Assembly (NCBI RefSeq): GCF_012275515.1 | Contig: NZ_JAAZQL010000005.1 | Span: 248,001 to 312,000, forward strand | Reading direction: 5' to 3' | From: Novosphingobium sp. SG707 | Lineage (GTDB): Bacteria > Pseudomonadota > Alphaproteobacteria > Sphingomonadales > Sphingomonadaceae | DNA length: 64,000 bases | In this document: positions 1 through 8,209 of the stretch, in pieces | How the letters are laid out: each line of letters opens with the position of its first letter | How positions within the stretch are numbered: the stretch's first letter is position 1 | Program-made: the position numbers and the translations under genes | The notes under the pieces: model-generated | Told to the model about the DNA's origin: nothing | Seen by the model: only the letters and a program-made list of their open reading frames with translations | The model's database searches: none

Positions 1-189
1 GCCATGGCGCAGCGCATTGGCGCTGCCCAGCAGCAGCGCATCGAAGGCATCGGGCGCGGGCGCATCCCATTCGCGCGCCGCCGTGATGAACAGGGGAAAG
101 GCATAAGCATCCAGCCCCAACGCCACCGCTGCCTGCAACGATGCGCTGGCGCCCGGTTCGGGGCGCAGGATCACGATGGGGGGATTCAT
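1..189 (-). CDS. hemD: Uroporphyrinogen-III synthase, N-terminal part (runs off the window)
   Basis: The reading frame opens with MNPPIVILRPEPGASAS and continues to the window edge (about 63 residues) with LLLGSANALRHG, which fits the start of the HemD fold. HemD closes and inverts ring D of hydroxymethylbilane to give uroporphyrinogen III in cytoplasmic haem synthesis. Its ATG overlaps the hemC stop as ATGA, so the two are translationally coupled, and hemC directly upstream makes its substrate. Identification rests on a short N-terminus plus context; the catalytic part is outside the window. Confidence 0.8.
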   Translation of the reverse strand, partial: MNPPIVILRPEPGASASLQAAVALGLDAYAFPLFITAAREWDAPAPDAFDALLLGSANALRHG

Positions 190-1139
190 GAGGGCGTAAC
201 GGCTCCGGAAAAATGCATGGCAATCGTATCAGGCGCCCGTGACAGGAGATCGGCGGCCAGAGCGGCAATCGGGCCATGGTCGAGCGGGGCAAAAGCAGTC
301 TGTCCGTCGATTCGGTCCGCGCCATTGGGGCTGAACAGGCTGGCTAGCAGATGCCAGATGCCGGATTGCTGAACGGTGCGCACGGCGATGGCCGAATGGC
401 ATGTTCCGCCGAGCCCTGCCAGCAAGGCGCGTTCGGCCAGCACGGCGATGCGGCTGTCGGCATCGTCAATCGCGGCCAGCAACGCGCGCGTGGCGGCATC
501 GTCGCTGCGGCATTCGATGGCGATGGCCCCCTGGCCCGGCGCGGGCAGCCAGACGTCAGCCTCCAGCGGCGTGCCCGCATCCCCCTGATCCAGCCGGTTG
601 AGGCCCGCCATGGCCAGCAAGGTGGCATCGGCTTCCCCCGCCGCCAGTTTGCCAAGGCGCGTCGCGACATTGCCGCGAAAGGGCACGATTTTCAGATCGG
701 GCCGCAAATTCAACGCCTGCGCCGCGCGGCGCGGCGCGCTGGTGCCCAGCCGCGCCCCATGGGGCAGGGCCGCGATGCTCTGTGCGCCGACCAGACAATC
801 GCGCACATCCTCTCGCGGGAGAATCGCCGCGATGGTCAGCCAGTCAGGGCGGATGGTTTCCACATCTTTCAGGCTGTGGACCGCAAAGTCGATCACGCCT
901 TCGTGCAGCCACAGGTCCAGCTCCTTGGTCCACAAGGCTTTTCCGCCAATATCGGCCAGTGGGCGGTCGAGCACCTTGTCCCCGCTGGCCGTGACGGGCA
1001 CGATTTCCACCGCGCTTTCGTCCCAGCCATGAGCGGCGCAAAGCCGGGCGCGGGTCTCATGGGCCTGGGCCATGGCGAGGGGGGAGGCACGGGTGCCAAG
1101 GCGCAAAATGCGGATTTGGGTTTCTGGTGATTCAGGCAT
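186..1139 (-). CDS. hemC: Hydroxymethylbilane synthase (porphobilinogen deaminase)
   Basis: Protein of 317 residues, the usual family length. It joins four porphobilinogen units into hydroxymethylbilane in the cytoplasm. Visible signatures are the N-terminal RLGTRASPLAMAQ, the active-site loop HSLKD with the catalytic aspartate at about residue 92, the arginine-rich GTSAPRRAAQ, and GGTCHSA, whose cysteine at about 247 is the expected dipyrromethane cofactor attachment site. It is the first gene of a hemC-hemD operon and diverges from tsaD across 139 bp. The residues after the cofactor Cys (HSA rather than the more common VPI type) are a small departure from the textbook motif. Confidence 0.96.
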   Translation of the reverse strand: MPESPETQIRILRLGTRASPLAMAQAHETRARLCAAHGWDESAVEIVPVTASGDKVLDRPLADIGGKALWTKELDLWLHEGVIDFAVHSLKDVETIRPDWLTIAAILPREDVRDCLVGAQSIAALPHGARLGTSAPRRAAQALNLRPDLKIVPFRGNVATRLGKLAAGEADATLLAMAGLNRLDQGDAGTPLEADVWLPAPGQGAIAIECRSDDAATRALLAAIDDADSRIAVLAERALLAGLGGTCHSAIAVRTVQQSGIWHLLASLFSPNGADRIDGQTAFAPLDHGPIAALAADLLSRAPDTIAMHFSGAVTPS

Positions 1140-1209
1140 GGTGGGTTGTGCTAAACTGCAATCTCGCTAAGGGGAAGCACAGAACGCGCAATGTCAGGGT
1201 GCGCGGGCG

Positions 1210-1233
1210 CGTGTTGTGATAAAGTACGACACG
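1210..1233. promoter_or_regulatory. Imperfect inverted repeat in the hemC/tsaD divergent spacer
   Basis: CGTGTTGT-N8-ACGACACG has arms that match at 7 of 8 positions. It lies in the 139 bp spacer between the divergent hemC and tsaD starts, 46 bp before tsaD. It could be an operator, but no regulator is linked to it and no convincing -35/-10 pair was found beside it. Confidence 0.25.
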
Positions 1234-1278
1234 CACGCAAGGTTCAGGTTGCGCCAAGGCGCAGACGCATGAGGACGG

Positions 1279-2325
1279 GTGGCCAAACCCTTGAAGATTA
1301 TTCTGGGTATCGAATCATCCTGCGATGAAACCGCGGTGGCGCTGGTCACCGATGGCCGGGTGATTCTGGCCCAGCGCATCGCCAGTCAGGACGAAGAGCA
1401 TCGCCCCTATGGCGGCGTGGTGCCCGAAATCGCCGCGCGCGCCCATGCCGAAAGGCTGGCCCCGATGGTCGAGGCGACGCTGGCGGACGCCGGGCTGGGG
1501 CTGGATGATGTCGATGCGATCGCGGCCACGGCCGGGCCGGGGTTGATCGGCGGGGTGATGGTCGGGCTGGTCACGGCCAAGGCGCTGGCGATGGCGGCGG
1601 ACAAGCCGCTGCTGGCGATCAACCATCTCGAAGGGCACGCGCTTTCGCCGCGTCTGGCCGATGCCGAGCTTGCCTATCCCTATCTGCTGCTGCTGGTCAG
1701 CGGGGGGCATTGCCAGTTGCTGCGCGTCAATGGCGCGGGCGATTACACCCGCCTTGCCACCACCATCGACGACGCGCTGGGCGAGGCATTTGACAAGACC
1801 GCCAAGGTGCTGGGTCTGGGCTATCCGGGCGGGCCTGCGGTGGAAAGGCTGGCGCTGGAGGGCGATCCGCGCGCGGTGCCTCTGCCGCGTCCGCTGCTGG
1901 GCGGGGCAGAACCGCATTTCTCCTTTGCGGGCCTGAAAAGCGCGGTGTTGCGCGCCTATGAGACGGGTCAATATTCCAAGGCCGATCTGGCCGCCAGTTT
2001 TCAGCAGGCTGCTCTGGACTGCGTGGTGGACCGCACGAAGCGCGCGATGGCGGCGGCGGGCGATGTGACCGCGCTGGTCGTGGCGGGGGGCGTTGCGGCC
2101 AACAAGGCGGTGCGCGCCGCGCTCGAAGGGCTGGCGGCGGGGGCGGGCTTGCGCTTTGTTGCGCCACCGCTCAAACTTTGCACCGATAATGCCGCGATGA
2201 TCGCATGGGCAGGCGTTGAACGTTTCGCACTTGGCATCAACGATCCGCTCGATTTTGCCGCAAGGCCGCGCTGGCCGCTGGATCCCGATGCCGCGCCCGC
2301 GCGCGGGGCGGGGGTGAAGGCGTGA
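1279..2325 (+). CDS. tsaD: tRNA N6-adenosine threonylcarbamoyltransferase TsaD
   Basis: Protein of 348 residues with the Kae1/TsaD signatures: GIESSCDET near residues 10-18, the metal-binding pair H116 and H120 in INHLEGH, the GGHCQL and SFAGLKSAV segments, and LCTDNAAMIA near the C-terminus. With TsaB, TsaE and TsaC it makes t6A37 in ANN-decoding tRNAs in the cytoplasm. The start is GTG at 1279; an upstream ATG at 1269 is out of frame. The stop overlaps the GTG of gpsA (GTGA), so the genes are coupled. No close alternative function. Confidence 0.96.
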   Translation: MAKPLKIILGIESSCDETAVALVTDGRVILAQRIASQDEEHRPYGGVVPEIAARAHAERLAPMVEATLADAGLGLDDVDAIAATAGPGLIGGVMVGLVTAKALAMAADKPLLAINHLEGHALSPRLADAELAYPYLLLLVSGGHCQLLRVNGAGDYTRLATTIDDALGEAFDKTAKVLGLGYPGGPAVERLALEGDPRAVPLPRPLLGGAEPHFSFAGLKSAVLRAYETGQYSKADLAASFQQAALDCVVDRTKRAMAAAGDVTALVVAGGVAANKAVRAALEGLAAGAGLRFVAPPLKLCTDNAAMIAWAGVERFALGINDPLDFAARPRWPLDPDAAPARGAGVKA

Positions 2326-3356
2326 GTGCCGTTGGCGTGATTGGTGCCGGCGCCTGGGGCACCGCTCTGGCGCAAATGGTGGCCGGCGATGGCACGCCTG
2401 TGATCCTGTGGGCGCGCGAGGCTGCGCTGGTCGAGGAAATCAACACGCGCCGGGCCAATGCGACCTATCTGCCCGGCGTGACCATCGCCGCGCCTGTGCG
2501 CGCCACCTGCGATATGGGCGAACTGGCCGGTCTCTCGACGATTCTGGTGGTTTGCCCGGCGCAATTCATGGGCGGCGTGCTGGCGGGGCTGCCTGATGCC
2601 CCGCGCGATCTGGTGCTTTGCTCTAAGGGGATCGAGGCAGGCACCGGGCGATTGATGGCCGATGTGGCCGCTGCGGCTCACCCCTCGGCGCAGATCGCCG
2701 TCCTGTCGGGCCCGACCTTTGCCCGCGAAGTGGCGATGGGATTGCCCACCGCCATCACGCTGGCCTGTTCGGGCGGCGAGGAACAATGGCGGCGCCTCTC
2801 GCCAGTCATCGCCCGTGCAGCTTTCCGCCCGTATTACTCGCCCGATGTGGTGGGCGCCGAGATCGGCGGGGCGGTGAAGAACGTGTTGGCGATTGCTTGC
2901 GGTGTGGTGGAAGGTCTGGAGCTGGGCGAGAATGCGCGCGCGGCGCTGATCGCGCGCGGCTATGCCGAAATGCTGCGTTTTGGGGTGGCGCGGGGCGCGC
3001 GGGCCGAAACGCTTTCGGGCCTGTGCGGGCTGGGTGATCTCATCCTGACCTGCGCCAGCACGGCCAGTCGCAATTATTCACTTGGCAAGGCGCTGGGCCA
3101 AGGGCAGAGCGCTGCACAGGCATTGTCGGGGAAATCCAGTGTTGCGGAGGGCGCGCACACTGCTCCGGTTCTGGCGGATCTGGCCCATCGGGCCGGGATC
3201 GCCATGCCGATTGTTGATGCCGTCTGCCGGTTGCTTACGGGGAAAGCACCGGCGGGGGCGGTGGTGTCGGATCTGTTGGCAAGGCCTTTGAAGGCCGAAC
3301 TGGCCGATCCATCCGAGCCGGGGGATGATACCCCGGCGCACGGGAGTTTTGCTTGA
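2322..3356 (+). CDS. gpsA: Glycerol-3-phosphate dehydrogenase [NAD(P)+]
   Basis: Protein of 344 residues. It reduces dihydroxyacetone phosphate to sn-glycerol 3-phosphate, the head group of membrane phospholipids. The Rossmann motif GAGAWGTALA is at the N-terminus; CSKGIE, the catalytic-lysine segment GAVKNVLAIACG and CGLGDLILTC follow in family order. Translation starts with GTG inside the tsaD stop and ends overlapping the TTG start of the flippase, so it is the middle of a tightly coupled three-gene run. The last 20 or so residues, rich in Pro, Asp and Glu, are a variable tail. Confidence 0.95.
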   Translation: MSAVGVIGAGAWGTALAQMVAGDGTPVILWAREAALVEEINTRRANATYLPGVTIAAPVRATCDMGELAGLSTILVVCPAQFMGGVLAGLPDAPRDLVLCSKGIEAGTGRLMADVAAAAHPSAQIAVLSGPTFAREVAMGLPTAITLACSGGEEQWRRLSPVIARAAFRPYYSPDVVGAEIGGAVKNVLAIACGVVEGLELGENARAALIARGYAEMLRFGVARGARAETLSGLCGLGDLILTCASTASRNYSLGKALGQGQSAAQALSGKSSVAEGAHTAPVLADLAHRAGIAMPIVDAVCRLLTGKAPAGAVVSDLLARPLKAELADPSEPGDDTPAHGSFA

Positions 3357-4939
3357 GTCAACCTGTTGCCCTTCCCCTGACCGATGCGGCCGCCCCGGGT
3401 GCCGCGTCCGGCGCCGCGCTGGACGAAGTGGTCAATCGCGATCTCAACACGCTGGCCAAGGGTGGGCGGACCAATTTCTTTGGTTTCCTGCTGCGTCTGG
3501 CCGCGCGTCTGCCGTTTCTGTTCATCGCCGGGCGGCTGTATGGCGCCGATGCGCTGGGGCGGTTTGCCTCGGCGCTGGTGGTGATCGAACTGGCCTCGCA
3601 GCTCTGCACTCTGGGGCAAAAGCGCGGGATCGCGCAAAGATTGTCCGATGACGATCGCGATGCGGCCCATGTGATTGCCGATGGCGTGGTGCTGACGGTG
3701 CTGATCGCGGTGCCGGTGACGGTGGGGCTTTTCCTCTTTCCCTGGCCGATGTTCCCCTCGGGCGAGTTTTCCGCTTGGGACCGCTGGCTGGTGCTGGCCA
3801 TTGCACCGACGGCACTGACCGATATTGCGCTGGCGGCGCTGGCCTATCGCTTTGACGTGGGCGCCACGGTGCGTGCGCGTTCGGTGATCGAGCCATGGAC
3901 GCTTTCCATCGCGGCGGGCGTGTTCTGGGCGGCGGGCAAATGGGGCGGCACGCATGGCTGGTGGACCCATCTGGGCGCCAGCGGGTTGACGCTGTCCTAT
4001 GTGGTTTCGGTGTCGGCCGCGATGCTCTCGGCGGCGCTGCCGCTGCTGCGCTCCTATGGTCTGCCGCTGGACTGGACGCCGCATCCGCTGCGGATCGGGC
4101 GGCTCGCGCTCAACACCATGCCGCTGGCCGTGGCCGATGCGGTGGAATGGGGTACGCGGCGCATCGACATCGCCATCCTGGGCATGTTTGCCACGCCCAC
4201 CTCGGTCGGCGTCTATTATGTGGCGCAGCAGGTGGCCAGCCTGCCGCAAAAGCTGAAAACAAGTTTCGAGCCGATCCTTGGCCCGGTCATCACCCGCAAT
4301 CTGAAGGAAGGCAATCTGGAAGCGATTGCCAAGCAGGTGTGTCAGGTCGGCTTCTGGATTACGGCGGCGCAGGCGGGCATCGCGCTGGCGCTGGGCATTC
4401 CGGGCGACGGGGTGCTGGGGCTGGTCGGGCCGCAATTCACCGGCGGGATGCTGGCGCTGGCGTTTTTGCTGGGCGCCGAGGTCTGCGCGGCGCCTGCGGT
4501 CGTCAGCGAGGCGGCGCTGATCTATATCGCGCCCTTGCGCAATCTCTGGCTTTCGCTGGCCACTATCGGGCTGCAGGCGATCTTCACGCTGGCGGGCATG
4601 CTGATTTCGGGCGGATTTTACTTCGACGAGATGGATCAGGCGGCCTCGGCGGCGGGCGCGCTGATGGTCACGCTCTCCATCGCCAGTCTGGTCAAGTCGC
4701 GGCTGCTGCAATGGCATCTGGGCTATAAGGTCGAGACGCTGCGCTGGTCGCTGTTTGTGGCGGCGGTGGCGGCGGGCGCGCTGGGCTGGGCGGTGGTGCG
4801 GTTTCTGCCGGAATGGGCGCAGATTGCTCTGGGCATTCCCGCGATTCTGGGGCTTTATTGTCTCGTCATCTGGAGGCTGGGCTTTGGCCCGGCCGACCGC
4901 TTGCTGTTTCGCCGCCAGAAGGGCGAACCGACCGCGTAA
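3353..4939 (+). CDS. Oligosaccharide/lipopolysaccharide flippase-family membrane protein
   Basis: Protein of 528 residues with many hydrophobic segments, about 12-14 by eye, and a polar N-terminus of about 30 residues. NFFGFLLRLAARLPFLFIAGRLYGADALGRFASAL and the internal TRRIDIAILGMFATPTSVGVYYVAQQVASLP are typical of Wzx-like or MurJ-like members of the MOP flippase superfamily, which move lipid-linked sugars across the inner membrane. The start is TTG, overlapping the gpsA stop as TTGA. No glycosyltransferase is adjacent, so the substrate (O-antigen, capsule or sphingolipid-linked sugar) cannot be inferred. Confidence 0.75.
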   Translation: MSQPVALPLTDAAAPGAASGAALDEVVNRDLNTLAKGGRTNFFGFLLRLAARLPFLFIAGRLYGADALGRFASALVVIELASQLCTLGQKRGIAQRLSDDDRDAAHVIADGVVLTVLIAVPVTVGLFLFPWPMFPSGEFSAWDRWLVLAIAPTALTDIALAALAYRFDVGATVRARSVIEPWTLSIAAGVFWAAGKWGGTHGWWTHLGASGLTLSYVVSVSAAMLSAALPLLRSYGLPLDWTPHPLRIGRLALNTMPLAVADAVEWGTRRIDIAILGMFATPTSVGVYYVAQQVASLPQKLKTSFEPILGPVITRNLKEGNLEAIAKQVCQVGFWITAAQAGIALALGIPGDGVLGLVGPQFTGGMLALAFLLGAEVCAAPAVVSEAALIYIAPLRNLWLSLATIGLQAIFTLAGMLISGGFYFDEMDQAASAAGALMVTLSIASLVKSRLLQWHLGYKVETLRWSLFVAAVAAGALGWAVVRFLPEWAQIALGIPAILGLYCLVIWRLGFGPADRLLFRRQKGEPTA

Positions 4940-4964
4940 TCGATTGATGTTGTGAGGCGTTTTG

Positions 4965-5516
4965 ATGGTTGAGTTGTTCCAGTCCTATCCTCTGGTCCTT
5001 GCCGGCGCGCTGGTTCTGCTGGCGCTGTTGGCGGGCCTGCTGCTGCGCCGGGGCAAGGCGACGCGCGAACGCCACCGCGCTCCCGATGCCATGGACGAGG
5101 GCGTAGGGCCCGCACAGCGCAATTCCGCGCTTATCAACGCGCCCAGCGCCGCCTCGAAAGTGTCGCTGCGGCCGGTGGAGCCGGTGGCCGATGTGGCGGT
5201 CAAGGTCGAGGCCGAGGTCGAGCCGGACGCTTTTGGCGAACTGGCCGAAGCCGTGGCCGCGCAGGAGGCCGCCACCCAGAGCGACGATCTGACCCGCATC
5301 AAGGGGCTGGGACCGAAGCTGAAATCGCGCCTTGCCGAGCTGGGCGTGGTCAGCTTTGCCCAGATTGCAGGGTGGAGCGAGGCTGATATTGTGGCGATTG
5401 ATGCGCAGTTGGGGACCTTTGCCGGGCGCGCCACGCGGGATCAATGGGTGGCGCAGGCGCAGTTCCTCGCCGCCGGGGATGTGGCGGGGTATGAGGCGAA
5501 GTTTGGGAAGTTGTGA
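4965..5516 (+). CDS. Membrane-anchored helix-hairpin-helix protein
   Basis: About 183 residues from the ATG at 4965, chosen over an adjacent in-frame TTG at 4962. One transmembrane segment (LVLAGALVLLALLAGLLL) is followed by a basic stretch, a low-complexity linker, and a C-terminal helix-hairpin-helix unit with LTRIKGLGPKLKSRLAELGV and then FAQIAGWSEADI. This HhH type is common in small alphaproteobacterial membrane proteins of unknown role and resembles DNA-binding or protein-packing HhH domains. It follows the flippase by 25 bp and is probably cotranscribed. The function is unknown. Confidence 0.7.
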   Translation: MVELFQSYPLVLAGALVLLALLAGLLLRRGKATRERHRAPDAMDEGVGPAQRNSALINAPSAASKVSLRPVEPVADVAVKVEAEVEPDAFGELAEAVAAQEAATQSDDLTRIKGLGPKLKSRLAELGVVSFAQIAGWSEADIVAIDAQLGTFAGRATRDQWVAQAQFLAAGDVAGYEAKFGKL

Positions 5517-5530
5517 GGTTTTGGGTTTGA

Positions 5531-5780
5531 TGCCTCCGGCGGGTTAAGGGCGGGGGCCCTTAACAATCCCGATAGTGTCTATGTTGTGCTTGGTTGGCGG
5601 CGTTGCTCATGAGGGCAGCGCCGCAGGCAATTATAGCCTCCGGCGGTTGGGCGTTGCGCTGATCGGCGCCGGAGGCTTTCCAATGAAAACATCGCGTCCG
5701 ACACCCAAGGCCGAACCCCTAGCGCCACGCCGACAATAAAGGGATTGCAAAGGGCCCCCGCCCTTTGCCCGCCGGAGGCA
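5531..5780. repeat. Intergenic hairpin repeat, copy A
   Basis: This fills most of the 276 bp between the convergent HhH gene and uvrB. It opens with TGCCTCCGGCGGG and a perfect hairpin, GTTAAGGGC-N4-GCCCTTAAC (5543-5564). A second hairpin is AGCCTCCGGCG (5635-5645) with CGCCGGAGGCT (5667-5677). A conserved linker with GCGTCCGACACCC and GGCCGAACCC follows, and an inverted copy of the first unit (5741-5780, hairpin 5747-5768) closes it. The same element recurs at 17135 and 43959. The first hairpin differs from the other copies by paired, compensating changes. No gene was seen inside it. Confidence 0.85.
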
Positions 5781-5792
5781 TCTGTTAGCCCC

Positions 5793-7979
5793 CTACTTCC
5801 CCCACTTCTTCTGCTGCTTGCCAAACCGCGTCTTGCGCGTCCCCGGCTTGCCCTCATTCGAGCGCCCGACGATGGGGGCCTTACGCTCACCCTCGGGCAG
5901 ACCAAGCTCGGTCGCCTCCAAACGTCGGATTTCGTCGCGCAACCGGCCTGCTTCCTCGAATTCGAGATCGGCAGCGGCGGTGCGCATCCGCTTTTCAAGG
6001 TCTTCGATATAGGCGCGCAGATTGTGGCCGACGAGGTTGTTGACGCCGTCATCCTCGATATCGACCAGCACGCCATCGCGCGAGGCGGTGTCGGCGACGA
6101 TGTCGTGGATGTTGCGCTTGATGGTCTGGGGCGTGATGCCGTGGGCCTCGTTATAGGCCTGTTGCTTGGCGCGGCGGCGGTCGGTTTCGGCGATGGCGCG
6201 TTCCATGCTGCCGGTCATGCGGTCGGCATAGAGGATCACGCGGCCATCGACATTGCGCGCCGCGCGGCCGATGGTCTGCACCAGCGAGGTTTCCGAGCGC
6301 AGGAAGCCTTCCTTGTCCGCGTCGAGGATGCACACCAGCCCGCATTCGGGAATGTCGAGCCCTTCGCGCAGCAGGTTGATGCCGATGAGCACATCATAGA
6401 CCCCAAGGCGCAGGTCGCGGATCAGTTCGATACGTTCGAGCGTTTCCACATCGGAGTGCATATAGCGGACCCGCACGCCCGCCTCATGCATGAATTCGGT
6501 CAGATCCTCGGCCATGCGTTTGGTCAGGGTCGTGACCAGAGTGCGGTAGCCGTTGGCGGCGGTCTTGCGGCATTCCTCGATGCAATCCTGCACCTGATCC
6601 TCAACCGGGCGTATTTCGACCGGAGGATCGATCAGGCCGGTGGGGCGGATCACCTGTTCGGCAAAGGTGCCGCCTGATTCCTCCATCTCCCAGGATCCGG
6701 GCGTGGCTGAAACCGCCACCGTCTGGGGCCGCATCGCATCCCATTCGTTGAAGCGCAGCGGGCGGTTGTCGATACAACTGGGCAAGCGAAAGCCATATTC
6801 GGCCAGCGTGATCTTGCGCCGATGGTCGCCTCGGGCCATCGCGCTGATCTGGGGCACGGTCTGGTGGCTTTCATCGACGAACAGCAGGGCATTGTCGGGC
6901 AGATATTCAAACAAGGTCGGCGGCGGTTCGCCCGGCAGACGGCCGGAGAGGAAGCGCGAGTAATTTTCGACGCCTGCGCACGAACCCGTGGCCGCGATCA
7001 TCTCCAGGTCGAAATTGGTACGCTGTTCCAGCCTTTGCGCCTCCAGCAATTTGCCTTCCGCGTTCAGCTCTTCCAGCCGCACCTGCAGTTCGAAACGGAT
7101 CGCCTCCATCGCCTGCTTCATCGTCGGGCCGGGGGTGACGTGGTGGCTGTTGGCGTAAACGCGGATCTTGTCCAGCTTGGCCCCGGCCTTGCCGGTCAGG
7201 GGGTCGAATTCGCTGATCGCCTCGACCTCATCGCCGAAAAAGCTGATGCGCCAGGCGATGTCCTCATAGTGGCTGGGGAAGATTTCCAGATTGTCGCCGC
7301 GCACGCGGAATGTGCCGCGCGCAAAGGCCACCTCGTTGCGCTTATACTGCATCGCAACCAGCTTGCGGATGATCTCGCCCTGATCCTGCGATTCTCCGAC
7401 CTTCAGGTCAAAGATCATCGCGGCATAGGTTTCCACCGAGCCGATGCCGTAAAGGCAGGACACCGAGGCGACGATGATCACATCCTCGCGTTCGAGCAGC
7501 GCGCGCGTGGCCGAGTGGCGCATCCGGTCGATAGCCTCGTTAACGCTGGATTCCTTTTCGATATAGGTGTCCGAACGCGCGACATAGGCTTCGGGCTGAT
7601 AGTAATCGTAATAGGAGACGAAATATTCCACCGCATTGTCGGGGAAGAAGCTCTTCATCTCGCCATACAATTGCGCGGCCAGAATTTTGTTGGGCGCCAG
7701 GATCAGCGCGGGGCGCTGCGTCGCCTGAATGACCTGCGCCATGGTGAAGGTCTTGCCCGAGCCCGTAACGCCCAGCAAAACCTGTGTTTTATCCCCGCTC
7801 TCGATGCCCTGCACCAGTTCAGCGATGGCCGTGGGCTGGTCGCCGCTGGGCGTGTAATCGCTGACGATACGCAGGGGTGGGCTGCCTTCGGCCTTGGGCG
7901 GGCGGGCAGGGCGATGAGGGACAAAGGTGCCATCGGTATCGGGTTCGGAAAGGCCCCGGCGGATGATGAGTTCAGCCAT
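5793..7979 (-). CDS. uvrB: UvrABC system protein B
   Basis: 728 residues from MAELIIRRGL. UvrB is the damage-verifying helicase-like subunit of nucleotide excision repair, loaded by UvrA and then engaged by UvrC. Visible are Walker A GVTGSGKT, the beta-hairpin YYDYYQPEAYV, the Walker B segment LLFVDESH, the helicase motifs TVAVSATPG and QTIGRAARN, and a C-terminal UVR domain with LEFEEAGRLRDEIRRLE. An in-frame ATG 51 bp upstream was not chosen, because a LexA box and a possible promoter lie between it and 7979. The gene converges on repeat A and diverges from the Anbu operon. Confidence 0.96.
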   Translation of the reverse strand: MAELIIRRGLSEPDTDGTFVPHRPARPPKAEGSPPLRIVSDYTPSGDQPTAIAELVQGIESGDKTQVLLGVTGSGKTFTMAQVIQATQRPALILAPNKILAAQLYGEMKSFFPDNAVEYFVSYYDYYQPEAYVARSDTYIEKESSVNEAIDRMRHSATRALLEREDVIIVASVSCLYGIGSVETYAAMIFDLKVGESQDQGEIIRKLVAMQYKRNEVAFARGTFRVRGDNLEIFPSHYEDIAWRISFFGDEVEAISEFDPLTGKAGAKLDKIRVYANSHHVTPGPTMKQAMEAIRFELQVRLEELNAEGKLLEAQRLEQRTNFDLEMIAATGSCAGVENYSRFLSGRLPGEPPPTLFEYLPDNALLFVDESHQTVPQISAMARGDHRRKITLAEYGFRLPSCIDNRPLRFNEWDAMRPQTVAVSATPGSWEMEESGGTFAEQVIRPTGLIDPPVEIRPVEDQVQDCIEECRKTAANGYRTLVTTLTKRMAEDLTEFMHEAGVRVRYMHSDVETLERIELIRDLRLGVYDVLIGINLLREGLDIPECGLVCILDADKEGFLRSETSLVQTIGRAARNVDGRVILYADRMTGSMERAIAETDRRRAKQQAYNEAHGITPQTIKRNIHDIVADTASRDGVLVDIEDDGVNNLVGHNLRAYIEDLEKRMRTAAADLEFEEAGRLRDEIRRLEATELGLPEGERKAPIVGRSNEGKPGTRKTRFGKQQKKWGK

Positions 7980-7985
7980 GATCCA

Positions 7986-8014
7986 TCTATGGGCGTTCGC
8001 GATGCGTTCTGCAA
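7986..8014 (-). promoter_or_regulatory. uvrB promoter with alphaproteobacterial LexA box
   Basis: On the plus strand, GTTC at 7995-7998 and GTTC at 8006-8009 are separated by 7 bases, a perfect match to the alphaproteobacterial SOS box GTTC-N7-GTTC. On the minus strand it overlaps a possible promoter, TTGCAG (8014-8009), 17 bp spacer, CATAGA (7991-7986). The -10 hexamer matches the consensus only partly. If this promoter is right, transcription would begin at or next to the ATG at 7979, giving a leaderless message. uvrB is a classical LexA target. Confidence 0.65.
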
Positions 8015-8209
8015 GGGCGCGGCCGCGCAAGAGGCGAACAAGGACGCGGCGCGGCGGACTTTAAAGGCAAATCGGCGCTTGTCTATACACCGCTATTTTT
8101 TCTTTCGCATACGCAGCAAGGCGCTTGGCAATGGCAGAAGTTTGTTGCAGCTTGAGCCCAGATAACCGGCCGTGGGTGTTCGAGCCGGACAGTATTCAAG
8201 GGGTGTTCT

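Noticed and set aside
3074..4717. Long open frame (547 codons) antisense to gpsA and the flippase gene
   Set aside because: High-GC codon bias keeps the opposite strand open. The product is a low-complexity Arg/Gln/His-rich sequence with no family, while the plus-strand proteins are clear.
7980..8030. Longer uvrB start with 17 extra residues
   Set aside because: The extra segment contains the LexA box and possible promoter, and the family normally starts at MAELIIRRG.
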